Positions 24,789-33,658 of a DNA stretch of 64,000 nt are shown here, in pieces. This DNA is from JACKBC01 sp041391125. GTDB lineage: Bacteria > Chloroflexota > Anaerolineae > Caldilineales > Caldilineaceae. Where the stretch lies: positions 3,646 through 67,645 of the forward strand of contig JAWKON010000048.1 of the NCBI GenBank assembly GCA_041391125.1. The letters are read 5' to 3'. A model generated the notes under the pieces. The model searched no databases and was not told the DNA's origin. It saw only the letters and a program-made list of their open reading frames with translations. Position 1 is the first letter of the stretch; the number at the start of each line of letters is the position of its first letter. Position numbers and translations under genes: made by a program.

Positions 24789-24975
24789 ACAAATCTCCTA
24801 TCGATAACAGCTTTGTCATACGAACTCTTATCGTAACACAATATGGGGAAAATGAAAAAGCACATGAATCCATTCGTTCCGCATGGTGACTAGACATATC
24901 GCTGGTTGAAGTTTATACTTTGGTCCATATGACAAATCTTTTTGCTGCAAAAACCATTGACTAAGGGAGACATAC

Positions 24976-26691
24976 ATGCGTAAATATCTGGACATCAACC
25001 TCAACGACCGCACCGTGCAGAGCCGCGATTTGCAGGGCGAAGAGATCATCAAAGCCGGACGCTATCTGATCGCCAAAACGCTGCTGGAGATGGACGTGGC
25101 CCAAGTGGACCCGCTGTCGCCGCAGAATCCGCTCATCTTTTCGGCGGGGCCGTTTGCCGGCACCAGCTTTTCCAATGCCAACCGCACCAGCGTGGGCTGC
25201 AAAAGTCCGCTCACGGGCGGCATCAAAGAGGCCAACAGCGGCGGCACCTTTAGCTATGGTCTGGGCCAACTGTACATTGCCGGGCTCACGCTGCACAACG
25301 CGTCCGCTGAATGGGTCGTGATCCACATTCGCAAGGATGGCGAAATCGACTTTGACGACGCCGCCCCCTATTTGGGCAAAGGCAACTTTGAGGCCGCCGA
25401 ACTGCTGCACGATAAATATGGCAAAAAGGCCACCATTGCGCTCTGCGGTCCCGTGGGTGAATATCAAGGGCTGCTGGCCGGCATTGCCATGAGCGACTCG
25501 GATCGTCGCCCTTCGCGCTTGGCCGCGCGCGGCGGCGTGGGCGCAGTGATGGGTAGCAAAAAGGTCAAAGCCATTGTGGTGGACCTGGACAAGACGCCCG
25601 ATTTCTATGACCCCAAGCGGGTGCGCGCAAGCGTGCGCGACTATGCCAAAATGCTGACCAACGATCCGGTGGTCAACAACTTCTACAAGGCCCTGGGCAC
25701 TATGGGCATGGCCGACTACCAGAACTATGTGGGCGGTCTGCCGGTGCGCAATTTTAGCTCCGGCCAATTTTCCGACGTGAGCAAGGGCGAAACCTTCAAA
25801 ATGGGCGGCGACTTTATTGCCGAACTGAACACCAACCGCGGCGGCAAACACGCCCACGCCTGTATGCCCGGCTGCGTCATCCAGTGTAGCAACGTTTATG
25901 TGGATGCAAACGGCAAAGAGGTGGTCTCACCGGTCGAATACGAAACGCTGGGGCTGCTGGGCACCAACTGCGGCATCGGCGACCCCGATCAACTGGCCGC
26001 GCTCAACTACATTGCCAACGACCTGGGCGTGGACACCATCGAGACCGGCGCCATGCTGGCCGTGCTCATGGAAGCCGGGCTGGCTGAATTTGGCGATGTG
26101 GAATTTATGACGCAAGCGCTGGCCGAGATTCGGGCGGGGTCCGAACAGGGCAAGATTTACGCCCAAGGCACAGCCCGCGTGGGCGAGCATTTCAACGTGG
26201 CGCGCGTGCCCGTGATCAAGAAGCAGGCCATCAGCGCCTACGACCCGCGCACCATTGAGGGCACCGGCATCAGCATGATGGTGACCGCGCAGGGCGCCGA
26301 TCACACGGCGGGCAATCTGCCCCGCCTCAACTCCCACGAAATGTCGCTGGATGAGCTGATGAAGGCCAGCCTGGCCACCCAGCAGACCGTGGCCACCACC
26401 GACTCCATCGGTCTCTGCATCTTTGGCCGCACGGTCACCGATGTCAACTATGACTTCCTGGCCGAAGCCGCCAACAGCGCCTTTAACACCAGCATCACCG
26501 CCGACTTCTTCCGCCAGATCGGCGCCGATGCGCTGGTGATGGAGCGCAAATTCAACCAGCTGGCCGGCTTTGGTGTAGCCGACGACGAACTGCCCAACTT
26601 CTTCTACACCGAACCGCTGCCGCCCTCCAACCACGTCATGCGCTTCCACGCCAAGGACGTGCAGGGGTTGTATGACCCGATTATGGGATAA
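24976..26691 (+). CDS. Aldehyde:ferredoxin oxidoreductase-family tungsten/molybdenum enzyme
   Basis: The 571-residue protein matches the AOR family over its length: an N-terminal domain with GPFAGTSFSNANR and SPLTGGIKEANSGG, then the cofactor-binding core. Iron-sulfur ligands are C296, C300 and C304 (CMPGCVIQC) with the fourth at C481 (DSIGLC). The first spacing is C-x3-C rather than the C-x2-C known from Pyrococcus AOR, suggesting a distinct subfamily such as the YdhV-like group. The enzymes oxidise aldehydes or related substrates with a bis-pterin W/Mo cofactor; the substrate is not predictable. AGGGAG precedes the ATG. No MoaD-like or ferredoxin gene sits next to it; a MarR-GNAT gene follows on the same strand after a repeat-filled spacer. 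Confidence 0.9.
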   Translation: MRKYLDINLNDRTVQSRDLQGEEIIKAGRYLIAKTLLEMDVAQVDPLSPQNPLIFSAGPFAGTSFSNANRTSVGCKSPLTGGIKEANSGGTFSYGLGQLYIAGLTLHNASAEWVVIHIRKDGEIDFDDAAPYLGKGNFEAAELLHDKYGKKATIALCGPVGEYQGLLAGIAMSDSDRRPSRLAARGGVGAVMGSKKVKAIVVDLDKTPDFYDPKRVRASVRDYAKMLTNDPVVNNFYKALGTMGMADYQNYVGGLPVRNFSSGQFSDVSKGETFKMGGDFIAELNTNRGGKHAHACMPGCVIQCSNVYVDANGKEVVSPVEYETLGLLGTNCGIGDPDQLAALNYIANDLGVDTIETGAMLAVLMEAGLAEFGDVEFMTQALAEIRAGSEQGKIYAQGTARVGEHFNVARVPVIKKQAISAYDPRTIEGTGISMMVTAQGADHTAGNLPRLNSHEMSLDELMKASLATQQTVATTDSIGLCIFGRTVTDVNYDFLAEAANSAFNTSITADFFRQIGADALVMERKFNQLAGFGVADDELPNFFYTEPLPPSNHVMRFHAKDVQGLYDPIMG

Positions 26692-26697
26692 TTTGTT

Positions 26698-26786
26698 GCG
26701 TTTTGCGTGTTGCGTGTACCGGTATAGCTACTCGTTTCGCCACAAGCTTCTCAACGAGTTCACGCAACACGCAACACGCACCATGC
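26698..26786. repeat. Heptamer-based inverted repeat (TGCGTGT family)
   Basis: Perfect 13-bp arms at 26704-26716 and 26761-26773, each extended by further copies of a 7-bp unit (TTGCGTG / CACGCAA). The same units occur at 37695-37718 and 56135-56205. It lies directly after the AOR gene and could act as a terminator. Confidence 0.8.
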
Positions 26787-26923
26787 AACATTGCCATTAA
26801 GTTGCACCGCCCACTCCCAATCCCCCAATTATCTTTTCATCCCACATTCCGCAGCTAAAATTCGACGCCATAACAATATCACAACATATCGTTTGTTCCT
26901 CCTTCTCTGCAAAGGCAACCACC

Positions 26924-27853
26924 ATGTCTACCGAGACACCCTTACAACAAATCGAAGCCATGCGTCACTTCAACCGCTTTTACACCAGGCAGATCGGCGT
27001 GCTGCGCGAGGGGCTGCTCGACAGTCACGTTTCGCTGGCCGAGGCGCGTGTGCTTTATGAACTGGCGCATCATGAGCAGGCCACCGCCACCGAGCTAGGC
27101 AGCGAGTTGGGGCTGGATGCGGGCTATCTGAGCCGCATTCTCAACAGCTTTGAAAAGAACGGCATGTTGCTCAATGAGCCGTCGCCGCAGGATGGCCGCC
27201 AGAATCGGCTTTCGCTAACTCCACAGGGCGAGGCCGAGTTTACCGTGATCAACCGGCGCTCGCGCGACGAGATCGGCGCGCTGCTCAACGCGCTCAGCGA
27301 AAACGACCGCCAGCGGCTGGTCGACGCCATGCAGACCATCCAGCAGATTCTGGGCGCGCCGCCGGAAACGGGGGCGCCCTATGTGCTGCGCCCCCACGAG
27401 CCGGGGGACATGGGCTGGGTGGTGCAGCAGCACGGGCTGCTCTATGCCCGCGAATATGGCTGGAATGAACAGTTTGAGGCGCTGGTGGCCGGGATTGTGG
27501 CCCAATTTATCCAGAATTACGATGCGCAAAAGGAGCGCTGCTGGATGGCCGAACTGGACGGTCAAATTGTGGGCTCGGTCTTTGTGGTCAAGGCGTCGGA
27601 CACGGTGGCCAAGCTGCGCATGTTGATTGTGCATCCCAAAGCGCGCGGGCTGGGCATTGGCGCGCGCCTGGTGGATGAATGCATCCGCTTTGCTCGCCGC
27701 ACCGGCTATCAGACGCTCACTCTCTGGACCAATAGCGTGCTCACCGCCGCCCGCCACATCTATGAAAAGGCCGGCTTTGAATTGGTGGCGTCGGAGCCAC
27801 ACCACAGCTTTGGCCACGACCTGGTGGGCGAAACGTGGGAACTCCCGCTTTGA
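26924..27853 (+). CDS. MarR-family regulator fused to GNAT acetyltransferase
   Basis: Residues 1-145 form a MarR winged helix: ATELGSELGLDAGYLSRIL is the recognition region and EPSPQDGRQNRLSLTPQG is the wing with its typical DGR motif. Residues 155-309 form a GNAT acetyltransferase with VHPKARGLGIGARLVDE (acetyl-CoA loop) and IYEKAGFEL near the end. Such fusions are common and are thought to couple ligand or acetyl-CoA sensing to repression; the target is unknown. AAAGG lies upstream of the ATG. It overlaps or abuts the EamA transporter, so the two probably form one operon. Confidence 0.9.
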   Translation: MSTETPLQQIEAMRHFNRFYTRQIGVLREGLLDSHVSLAEARVLYELAHHEQATATELGSELGLDAGYLSRILNSFEKNGMLLNEPSPQDGRQNRLSLTPQGEAEFTVINRRSRDEIGALLNALSENDRQRLVDAMQTIQQILGAPPETGAPYVLRPHEPGDMGWVVQQHGLLYAREYGWNEQFEALVAGIVAQFIQNYDAQKERCWMAELDGQIVGSVFVVKASDTVAKLRMLIVHPKARGLGIGARLVDECIRFARRTGYQTLTLWTNSVLTAARHIYEKAGFELVASEPHHSFGHDLVGETWELPL

Positions 27854-28731
27854 GCCGGCTGCCGCTGCCCACGCTGGCCGCCATGACCAATGGCATTTTG
27901 GTGGGCGCCGCCATTGTGGCCACCCGCTTTGTCATCGGCCAAAGCAGTCCGGCGGCGCTGGCGCTGCTGCGTTACACCGTGGGCTTTGGCTGCCTGCTGA
28001 TTCCGCTTTTGCTAGCACCACGCGTGCGCTTCGCCCGGGGTGATCTGCTGCCCATTGCGCTGCTGGGCATTACGCAATTCGGCATCCTGATCACGCTGCT
28101 CAATTACGCGCTGCAATATATCCCTTCGGCGCGGGCGGCGCTGCTCTTCTCCTCTTTTCCTCTGCTCACCATGCTCATCGCGGCGGCGCTGGGCCATGAG
28201 CGCTTGACCGTTTACAAGAGCGCCGGCGTGCTTCTCACCATTGTGGGCGTGGGCTTTGCGCTGGGCGAAAAGTCGCTAACGCTGGTCGAAAGCGCCCAAA
28301 GCTGGCGCGGCGAAATCGCCGTGCTGCTCAGCGCCTTGAGCGGCGCGCTGTGCAGCGTGCTCTATCGGCCCTACCTGCGCAAATATCCGGCGCTGCCCAT
28401 GAGCGCGTTCGCCATGTTGGCTTCGGTCGGCTTTCTGGCCATCTTTGCGGCTGGCGAAGGTTTCTTCAATCAGCCCCTGCATTTTACGCCCGGCGGCTGG
28501 CTCAGCGTGCTCTTTATTGGCTTGTGCAGTGGCGTGGGCTATTACCTGTGGCTGTGGGCGCTTAGCCGCACGGCGGCTACCAATGTGACGGTCTTTCTGG
28601 CACTCAACCCGATTACGGCCACCGTTCTGGGCGTGCTGCTGCTGGGTGAACGGGTGACCGCACAGTTTTTGATTGGGCTGGTGTGCGTGGCGCTTGGGCT
28701 GTGGGTGGCGCATTGGCGGGCGCGAAGATGA
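27850..28731 (+). CDS. EamA/DMT-superfamily transporter
   Basis: About 293 residues with ten predicted membrane helices in two EamA repeats; the second contains ALNPITATVLGVLLLGERVT, a hallmark of the family. The TTG at 27850 overlaps the upstream TGA, which would couple translation to the MarR-GNAT gene. A GTG at 27835 and an ATG at 27883 are alternatives. DMT transporters export metabolites or amino acids; the substrate is unknown. Coupling to MarR-GNAT suggests a regulated efflux function. Confidence 0.85.
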   Translation: MSRLPLPTLAAMTNGILVGAAIVATRFVIGQSSPAALALLRYTVGFGCLLIPLLLAPRVRFARGDLLPIALLGITQFGILITLLNYALQYIPSARAALLFSSFPLLTMLIAAALGHERLTVYKSAGVLLTIVGVGFALGEKSLTLVESAQSWRGEIAVLLSALSGALCSVLYRPYLRKYPALPMSAFAMLASVGFLAIFAAGEGFFNQPLHFTPGGWLSVLFIGLCSGVGYYLWLWALSRTAATNVTVFLALNPITATVLGVLLLGERVTAQFLIGLVCVALGLWVAHWRARR

Positions 28732-29168
28732 CAGGGTGAGGGGGTGACAGGGCGACAGAGTCACCTGTTTTGTGCGCATCTCCACCGATACGACACGCCG
28801 GGAGGGGATTGCGCCGCTGGAAGAACATGTGGAATATTTGTTTCAGGACGGTAAGATTATATCGTATAAAGCTGTCTCAACACCGGAGTCAACGGCCAAA
28901 ATTCGGTCTGTGATGGTGTAAATATTTGAGGGGTATGCATTTCTCCGCAATATCAAAGAGCCCCAACGCCGTGATGTGTTGGGGCTCTGACATATTCTGT
29001 GCCATTGATCAGTTTGACAACGAGTTTGCGCCAGGCCCCGACCCACGCGATGGGCATTGCACACAGGGACAAGCTATGGTATGCTGGAGCCCTCAGAATA
29101 GATGGAAGGCTTATGCGGAATGCGCGCCACTGTACGCATAAATCTTAACCCGTAGCAAGGAGCAGACG
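28732..29168. other. Spacer with gene remnant and repeat
   Basis: It begins with GGTGACAGG-type short repeats (28735-28770). An open stretch without a start follows (28764-28921) reading CFVRISTDTTRREGI... and ending KIRSVMV, which looks like the tail of a lost gene. Its last 60 bp resemble 31802-31865. The hairpin at 28957-28988 comes next. Confidence 0.5.
28957..28988 (+). terminator. Hairpin, 11-bp perfect stem
   Basis: Arms 28957-28967 and 28978-28988 pair perfectly around a 10-nt loop. It lies after the gene remnant and before the DUF433 pair. No T-run follows on the plus strand. Confidence 0.55.
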
Positions 29169-29576
29169 ATGGCTGCACTCACCAACGGCATAACAAATGA
29201 TGTAACGAACAGAGCCGCGCGGATTATCCGCACCGAGCGTGGCCTCTCCATTGATGGCACACGGCTGACGCTGTATGATGTGATGGATTTTTTCAAGGCG
29301 GGCTATCCTCGCCATGCGATCCGTGACTATCTGGCGTTGACGGATACGCAAATTGATGCGGCGCTTCAATATATTTATGAACACCGCGCCGACGTCGAAG
29401 CCGAATATCAACAGATCCTGCAAGAAGTGGAGGAGAACCGCCGCTACTGGGAAGAACAGCTCCGTGAGCACCTGGCGCGCACGCCACCGCCGCCGCTCTC
29501 GCCCGAACAGGCCGCCTTGCGCGCCAGGTTTCAAGCCTGGAAAACGCAACGTGAGACTGCTCGATGCAATGCTTGA
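29169..29576 (+). CDS. DUF433-like putative antitoxin
   Basis: The 135-residue protein contains ERGLSIDGTRLTLYDVMDFF, then YPRHAIRDYLALTDTQIDAAL, the typical DUF433 helix-turn-helix pattern (GTRl...v...G.....I...y..Lt..qi). A long charged helix follows (about 70-115, coiled-coil-like) and a Pro-rich patch. CAAGGAG precedes the ATG. The stop overlaps the next gene by 13 nt. DUF433 proteins often precede PIN-like toxins and are thought to be antitoxins (VapB45-like). The coiled coil may hold the toxin; that is inference. Confidence 0.8.
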   Translation: MAALTNGITNDVTNRAARIIRTERGLSIDGTRLTLYDVMDFFKAGYPRHAIRDYLALTDTQIDAALQYIYEHRADVEAEYQQILQEVEENRRYWEEQLREHLARTPPPPLSPEQAALRARFQAWKTQRETARCNA

Positions 29577-29956
29577 TCGATAACAATTTAGCCGGGCAAC
29601 TTGACTTGCTGGCCGGCGCCCTCTTCGCCACCGGATGGTTGGAGCTGATTTCTCTTCGTCTCGTTACGTTTGCCGAGATGAACTTACCGGAAAACATTGA
29701 CGACCGCAGTTTATGGCGGTTTGCCCAGGCAAACCAGATGTTGCTGCTGACAGAAAATCGCAACATGAAAGGCCCCAATTCCTTAGAACAGACCATTCGT
29801 GAAGAAGGTGCGTCACACTCTCTCCCAGTGATCACCATCGGGAGCCGCGATCGCTTGATGCAACCTGACTATCGCCGCCGCTGTGCTGAACGCCTCGTTG
29901 AAATTATCATTGATCTGCACCTCTATCGAGGTGTGAGCCGCATTTATATTCCCTAA
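29564..29956 (+). CDS. DUF5615-like PIN-fold protein, putative toxin of the DUF433 pair
   Basis: The 130-residue protein starts MQCLIDNNLAGQLDLLAG, with D6 at the end of the first strand as in PIN domains. LRLVTFAEMNLPENIDDRSLW resembles the second PIN element, and MLLLTENRNMK resembles the strand carrying the third acidic residue. This fits DUF5615/Mut7-C-type PIN-like proteins. The 13-nt overlap with the DUF433 gene implies coupled translation. Catalytic competence is uncertain, because the usual LTxDxD motif reads LTENRN here. Confidence 0.7.
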   Translation: MQCLIDNNLAGQLDLLAGALFATGWLELISLRLVTFAEMNLPENIDDRSLWRFAQANQMLLLTENRNMKGPNSLEQTIREEGASHSLPVITIGSRDRLMQPDYRRRCAERLVEIIIDLHLYRGVSRIYIP

Positions 29957-30134
29957 CTCTCTGATGTAATAGGATTCAAATATTATCAGTTTCAAGGAGT
30001 AACAGAGTTTATGACTTGGATCATTATCCAAGTGAATCCAACAATATATTAATGAATCAGGCGGTCACACTGAGGCAGATATTGAGGCATAAGCCGCCTC
30101 GATTATACTTTTTACCATTAGTAAAGAGCATAGA

Positions 30135-30665
30135 ATGAAAAACAAATATATCATTGGTGTAATTATGGCCATCCTGGTGCCATTAATTGCGATTGGTGTA
30201 GGCGCATCAGATATGTGGCAAGAGGGTGAAATTCCTCCATTTGATCCCAATTTAAAGCCAATCCAAATGAGCCAAGAGGAATTTGACGAATTAAAAGCAA
30301 ATTATACTCCTCAACCAACCACTGAACCCATCACCATTTATGCGTCTGGCCTTGAAACAAGAGGCATAGAGATCGAATTGCCAACTGGAGACAAGCTGCA
30401 ACTGCCAAGCAATTTCTATGTGTCTGATTATATTATGTTCATTGAGTGTATCGGGCCATGCCCAATCCCGCCCATTACGGTACTTGCACAGGTTGGACGT
30501 GAAGAATTAACCCTTGGCATTGATCGCAACGGTGATTTTTGGGACTCAATCCCGGCCGCTGATGGTCGGCGCCCAGATATGGACCAACTATTTCAATGGA
30601 TTCTGGACAAGTATCCAGACAAGCGGCGATTTGGATATGACAGTGTTGAAATTCGGAGAAAATAA
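30135..30665 (+). CDS. Small secreted or membrane-anchored protein, partner of the next protease
   Basis: The 176-residue protein has a signal peptide or anchor (IIGVIMAILVPLIAIGVGA, residues 5-24), then a soluble region with no recognised family. Base use is richer in A/T than in most of the window. It ends 2 nt before the next start, so the two genes are co-transcribed. It could be an inhibitor, chaperone or propeptide-like partner of the zinc protease; no direct evidence supports any of these. Two Cys (CIGPC) near residue 100 may form a disulfide. Confidence 0.7.
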   Translation: MKNKYIIGVIMAILVPLIAIGVGASDMWQEGEIPPFDPNLKPIQMSQEEFDELKANYTPQPTTEPITIYASGLETRGIEIELPTGDKLQLPSNFYVSDYIMFIECIGPCPIPPITVLAQVGREELTLGIDRNGDFWDSIPAADGRRPDMDQLFQWILDKYPDKRRFGYDSVEIRRK

Positions 30666-30667
30666 TT

Positions 30668-31705
30668 ATGAAAATACTTCAAATATTTTTACTGGTAATC
30701 CTTTTAATGGCCGCGCCGGTATCAGCAATGGCCACATGGGACACAAATCGGCTATACATCTCTCAAGAGAATGCTGTTAGCAGCGGTCTGATTTTTGTGC
30801 ATACACCGTGGGATGCATATCAGCAGGGTCAGGGATACCCATATAATGCCATCGGTACATATCCGGTAAAATGGCGCATCGGCAGCACGACGGGGCTTGT
30901 CTATGATCTCGACTCAGTCTCAACTAATGCCGTGAATCAGTGGGATGCAGCATTGCCTATATTTTTTGATTTTCAAAAAACGACAGGGCCGGCTGATTTT
31001 TCAATCCAGGTGGGTCTTTGCCAAAATGGACAGGCGCTAGCTTGCGTCACAAATCGCGCATATAAATATGATGGCAATTCAGCAGGAGTATATCTGGAAA
31101 CCGCCGAAATCCATATTGTAAAGGCAAATATTAATGTGCGCACAGAAAATGAATTCAAAGCCACAGTGGCACACGAATGGGGGCATATTCTAGGTCTCAC
31201 TGAGCGCTATGATGTAACTGTTACCGGTGGTGGTCCTTGTTTAAGCGGTGAAAATTCAGTAATGGAAACGTTGGCTTGTAATGGAGGTGCGACTGGGCCA
31301 ACAAACACTGATTTGGCCAGAGTACAATATTATTGGCAAGCCTATAATAGTTGGATGCAAGCTGTCACTCTATACAAATACTCTCCATCTCTCCTAAAAA
31401 TAGATGCATACGATTGGAGTTATCACGATGTAAACATGCAAACGCAACTGCAACGCCTAGACTCGTCGCAGCCCGGTGGATGGTACATATACCCTAATTA
31501 TTACACAATATATCGCACGGCCCTCCACAAAACGTACAATACACAGGCCACACCATCGCAATATATAGATATGACAAATAAGCCTAATGGCACATATCGA
31601 ACTTGCATTCGCCCGATTCATGGGAACGCATGGCCGGGTGGCTGGCTTCCACCGCAAGTGTATTATGGTTCTTGGCACTGCTCAAACAACTTGAGTTGGC
31701 CATAA
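30668..31705 (+). CDS. Secreted putative zinc metalloprotease (HExxHxxG)
   Basis: The 345-residue protein has a signal peptide (MKILQIFLLVILLMAAPVSAMA). The motif VAHEWGHILGLTERYD places H169, E170 and H173 as expected for metzincin-like proteases, with G176. The third ligand position (179) is Glu rather than His or Asp; D182 is a possible substitute. Upstream NAVNQWDAALPIFFDFQ resembles matrixin-like folds. The C-terminal 120 residues are rich in Tyr and Trp, beta-predicted and unassigned. It is translated together with the 30135 gene. A large palindrome at 31874-31930 follows. Confidence 0.75.
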   Translation: MKILQIFLLVILLMAAPVSAMATWDTNRLYISQENAVSSGLIFVHTPWDAYQQGQGYPYNAIGTYPVKWRIGSTTGLVYDLDSVSTNAVNQWDAALPIFFDFQKTTGPADFSIQVGLCQNGQALACVTNRAYKYDGNSAGVYLETAEIHIVKANINVRTENEFKATVAHEWGHILGLTERYDVTVTGGGPCLSGENSVMETLACNGGATGPTNTDLARVQYYWQAYNSWMQAVTLYKYSPSLLKIDAYDWSYHDVNMQTQLQRLDSSQPGGWYIYPNYYTIYRTALHKTYNTQATPSQYIDMTNKPNGTYRTCIRPIHGNAWPGGWLPPQVYYGSWHCSNNLSWP

Positions 31706-31743
31706 CCCATATTCAGTAGATCGCAACGAGAAGGGATGGAACC

Positions 31744-31865
31744 GGATTCACCAATCGAGACCGATGCCTATAGCGCCAACACCGTTGCGGTGTACTGATA
31801 TTATACAAAGCCGTTTCGATACCAGTGTCAGCGGCCAAAATTCGATCTGCAACGATGCAAATATT
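31744..31865 (+). repeat. Remnant dispersed repeat, two segments shared with 40493-40544 and 28865-28926
   Basis: Segment 31744-31795 matches the reverse complement of 40493-40544 at 47 of 52 positions. Segment 31802-31865 resembles 28865-28926, sharing the core GGCCAAAATTCG. These are probably fragments of one old element or gene family. Confidence 0.75.
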
Positions 31866-31873
31866 ATATTTTA

Positions 31874-31930
31874 GTCGATGCCAATAGAGAAACCGCGCAC
31901 CAGGTGCGCGGTTTCTCTATTGGCATCGAT
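31874..31930. terminator. Perfect 26-27-bp palindrome between convergent genes
   Basis: Arms 31876-31901 and 31903-31928 pair perfectly around one A, and flanking bases extend the pairing by one A-T and one G-U. It lies between the protease (plus) and P450 (minus) genes. It is unusually long for a terminator. Confidence 0.85.
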
Positions 31931-31948
31931 TTGTTTGGTCCAGTCTTG

Positions 31949-33387
31949 TTATGCCAAGACCAATTCAGCCTGCGAGCCAGTGGCGGTTTCATGGACCGGC
32001 AGATCGTTTAACGACTTGCGCGCAGGCTTGCGCTCCACAATCTGCATGGGCAGACCATACTTGGCCGTCAGCGTGATCATGGGCTGGGTGGCCACGCGGG
32101 CCGACAGGGCGAGTTGCAATTCATAGCGCTGGGCTACGGTGGCCAGCACCAGTTGCGCTTCCATCATGGCGAACGAGTTGCCGATGCAGACGCGCGGGCC
32201 GCCGCCAAAGGGCATGTAGGCGTAGCGGGGCAACGCTTCTTCCATTGCCGGCGTAAAACGTTCGGGCTGGAATTCATCGGGATTGGGAAAGTGATGCGCC
32301 AGCCGGTGCATAACGTACGGTGAAATGAACACTGTCTGCCCCTGCTCAATTTCATATTCGCCGATGGTGCAATCCTCGGCAGCCTGCCGACCGTTGAGCA
32401 TCCAGGCCGGCGGGTAAGCCGCATGGACGCTTTGGTCACCTGCGGGGTGTAGGGCAGGTTGGCCAGATCATGCAGCGTGGGCGTGCGACCAGCCAGCACT
32501 GCATCCAGCTCGGCGCGCAGTTTGGTCGCTGCCTGCGGATGCTGCGACAACAGATACCAAGTCCAGGTCAGCGCGTTGGAGGTGGTTTCGTGACCAGCCA
32601 CAAAGAGGTTGATGGCCTCGTCACGCGCTTCGGCATCGGTCAGCCGCTCGCCATTTTCATCCTCGGCTAGCATGAGCATGGAGAGCAAATCCCCCCGATC
32701 CTCCACTTGACCGCTCGCACCAGCGGGGCGGCGCTCGGCAATCATCCCCTCAATAATCCGATCCAGCATCTGGCGCGCCGGTTTGCGCTGCCGGTTCACG
32801 CGCAGCGGCAGCCACTGCGGCGCAAAGTCGTACCAGGTAAAGTCAAAATCGGCCACCTCCTGCACCTGGTGAATCGCCTGGCCAATCTGATCGGCCACGC
32901 CCGACATGGCGTTGCGGTCGGCATCAAAAAGCGTTTTGGAGACAATATACATGGTCAGCCGCAGCATCTCGGCGCTGATATCGCGCGTTTCGCCGTCGCG
33001 CCATTCATCGATAACGTCGGTGGCCAGATCGGTCATGGCGTCGGCATAGGTGGTGATGCGCTTGGCGTGAAAGGCGGGCTGGGCCAATTTGCGCAGTTTC
33101 TTGTGCTGGGCGCCGTTGGTGGTGAGCAGACCATAGCCCAGCAGCGGCCCCATGATGGCCAGGTCGCGGTCCGCTTTGGGGAAGAGATTGGCCTTGGTCA
33201 CCAGCACCTCGCGCACGTAGTCCGCATCGGAAATGAGAATGAAAGACTTGCCAAACATGGTAAAGCGCGCAATGGGGCCATGGCTGCGCGCCAGGTTGAG
33301 CATGAAGTGTAGCGGATCTTTCGTCATTTGTGGCATTTGGCCCAACCAAGGCAGGCCGCCGGCGTCGGGTATTGTTTTGGGGTTCAT
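31949..33387 (-). pseudogene. Cytochrome P450, one frameshift and altered ExxR motif
   Basis: The N-terminal 330 residues start MNPKTIPDAGGLPWLGQMPQ. The I-helix motif is AGHETTSNAL. After a frameshift near 32415 the C-terminus continues with NPDEFQPERF and the heme loop FGGGPRVCIGNSFAMMEA, carrying the Cys ligand. The K-helix reads KASMR where ExxR is expected, so the invariant Glu is Ala (GCG), ten bases before the shift. Restoring one T there gives RLYPPAWM, the usual continuation. Overall this is a full-length CYP of about 479 codons, close to the CYP102/CYP110-like soluble bacterial group. It is either a damaged gene or a local base-call problem. The divergent TetR gene at 33659 is the likely regulator. 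Confidence 0.75.
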
Positions 33388-33658
33388 GGAAGCCTCGTTT
33401 TTTGGTCTAAACTATGATTTTGATGATTCGATGATGAACTATGATTTCGTATGGCTATGAACTTCTGCAAGCAGAATCATGGCCTTCATAAAATCAAAAA
33501 AAAAAATCATAGTACGGACAAAATGCAAACCAACACAGTGTCGATAAAAATACACAACGACAATAATCTACAGCAATTTTCGCTTTTTGTCAATCCCCAA
33601 TTTTTGAGTTATTATTGCTTAATCGACACAATGTCTATTTATCAACGGAGGTGGGATT
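33388..33658. promoter_or_regulatory. Divergent P450/TetR intergenic region with possible operator half-sites
   Basis: A/T-rich region of 271 bp between divergent starts. TGTCGAT at 33539-33545 and its complement ATCGACA at 33622-33628 form a widely spaced inverted pair. ATGATTTT-like repeats lie near 33410-33450, and an A11 run near 33507. The inverted pair is a candidate TetR site; no consensus promoter was clear. Confidence 0.4.

Noticed and set aside
28732..31950. Insertion sequence
   Set aside because: No transposase reading and no terminal inverted repeats with target duplication were found; only repeat fragments are present.
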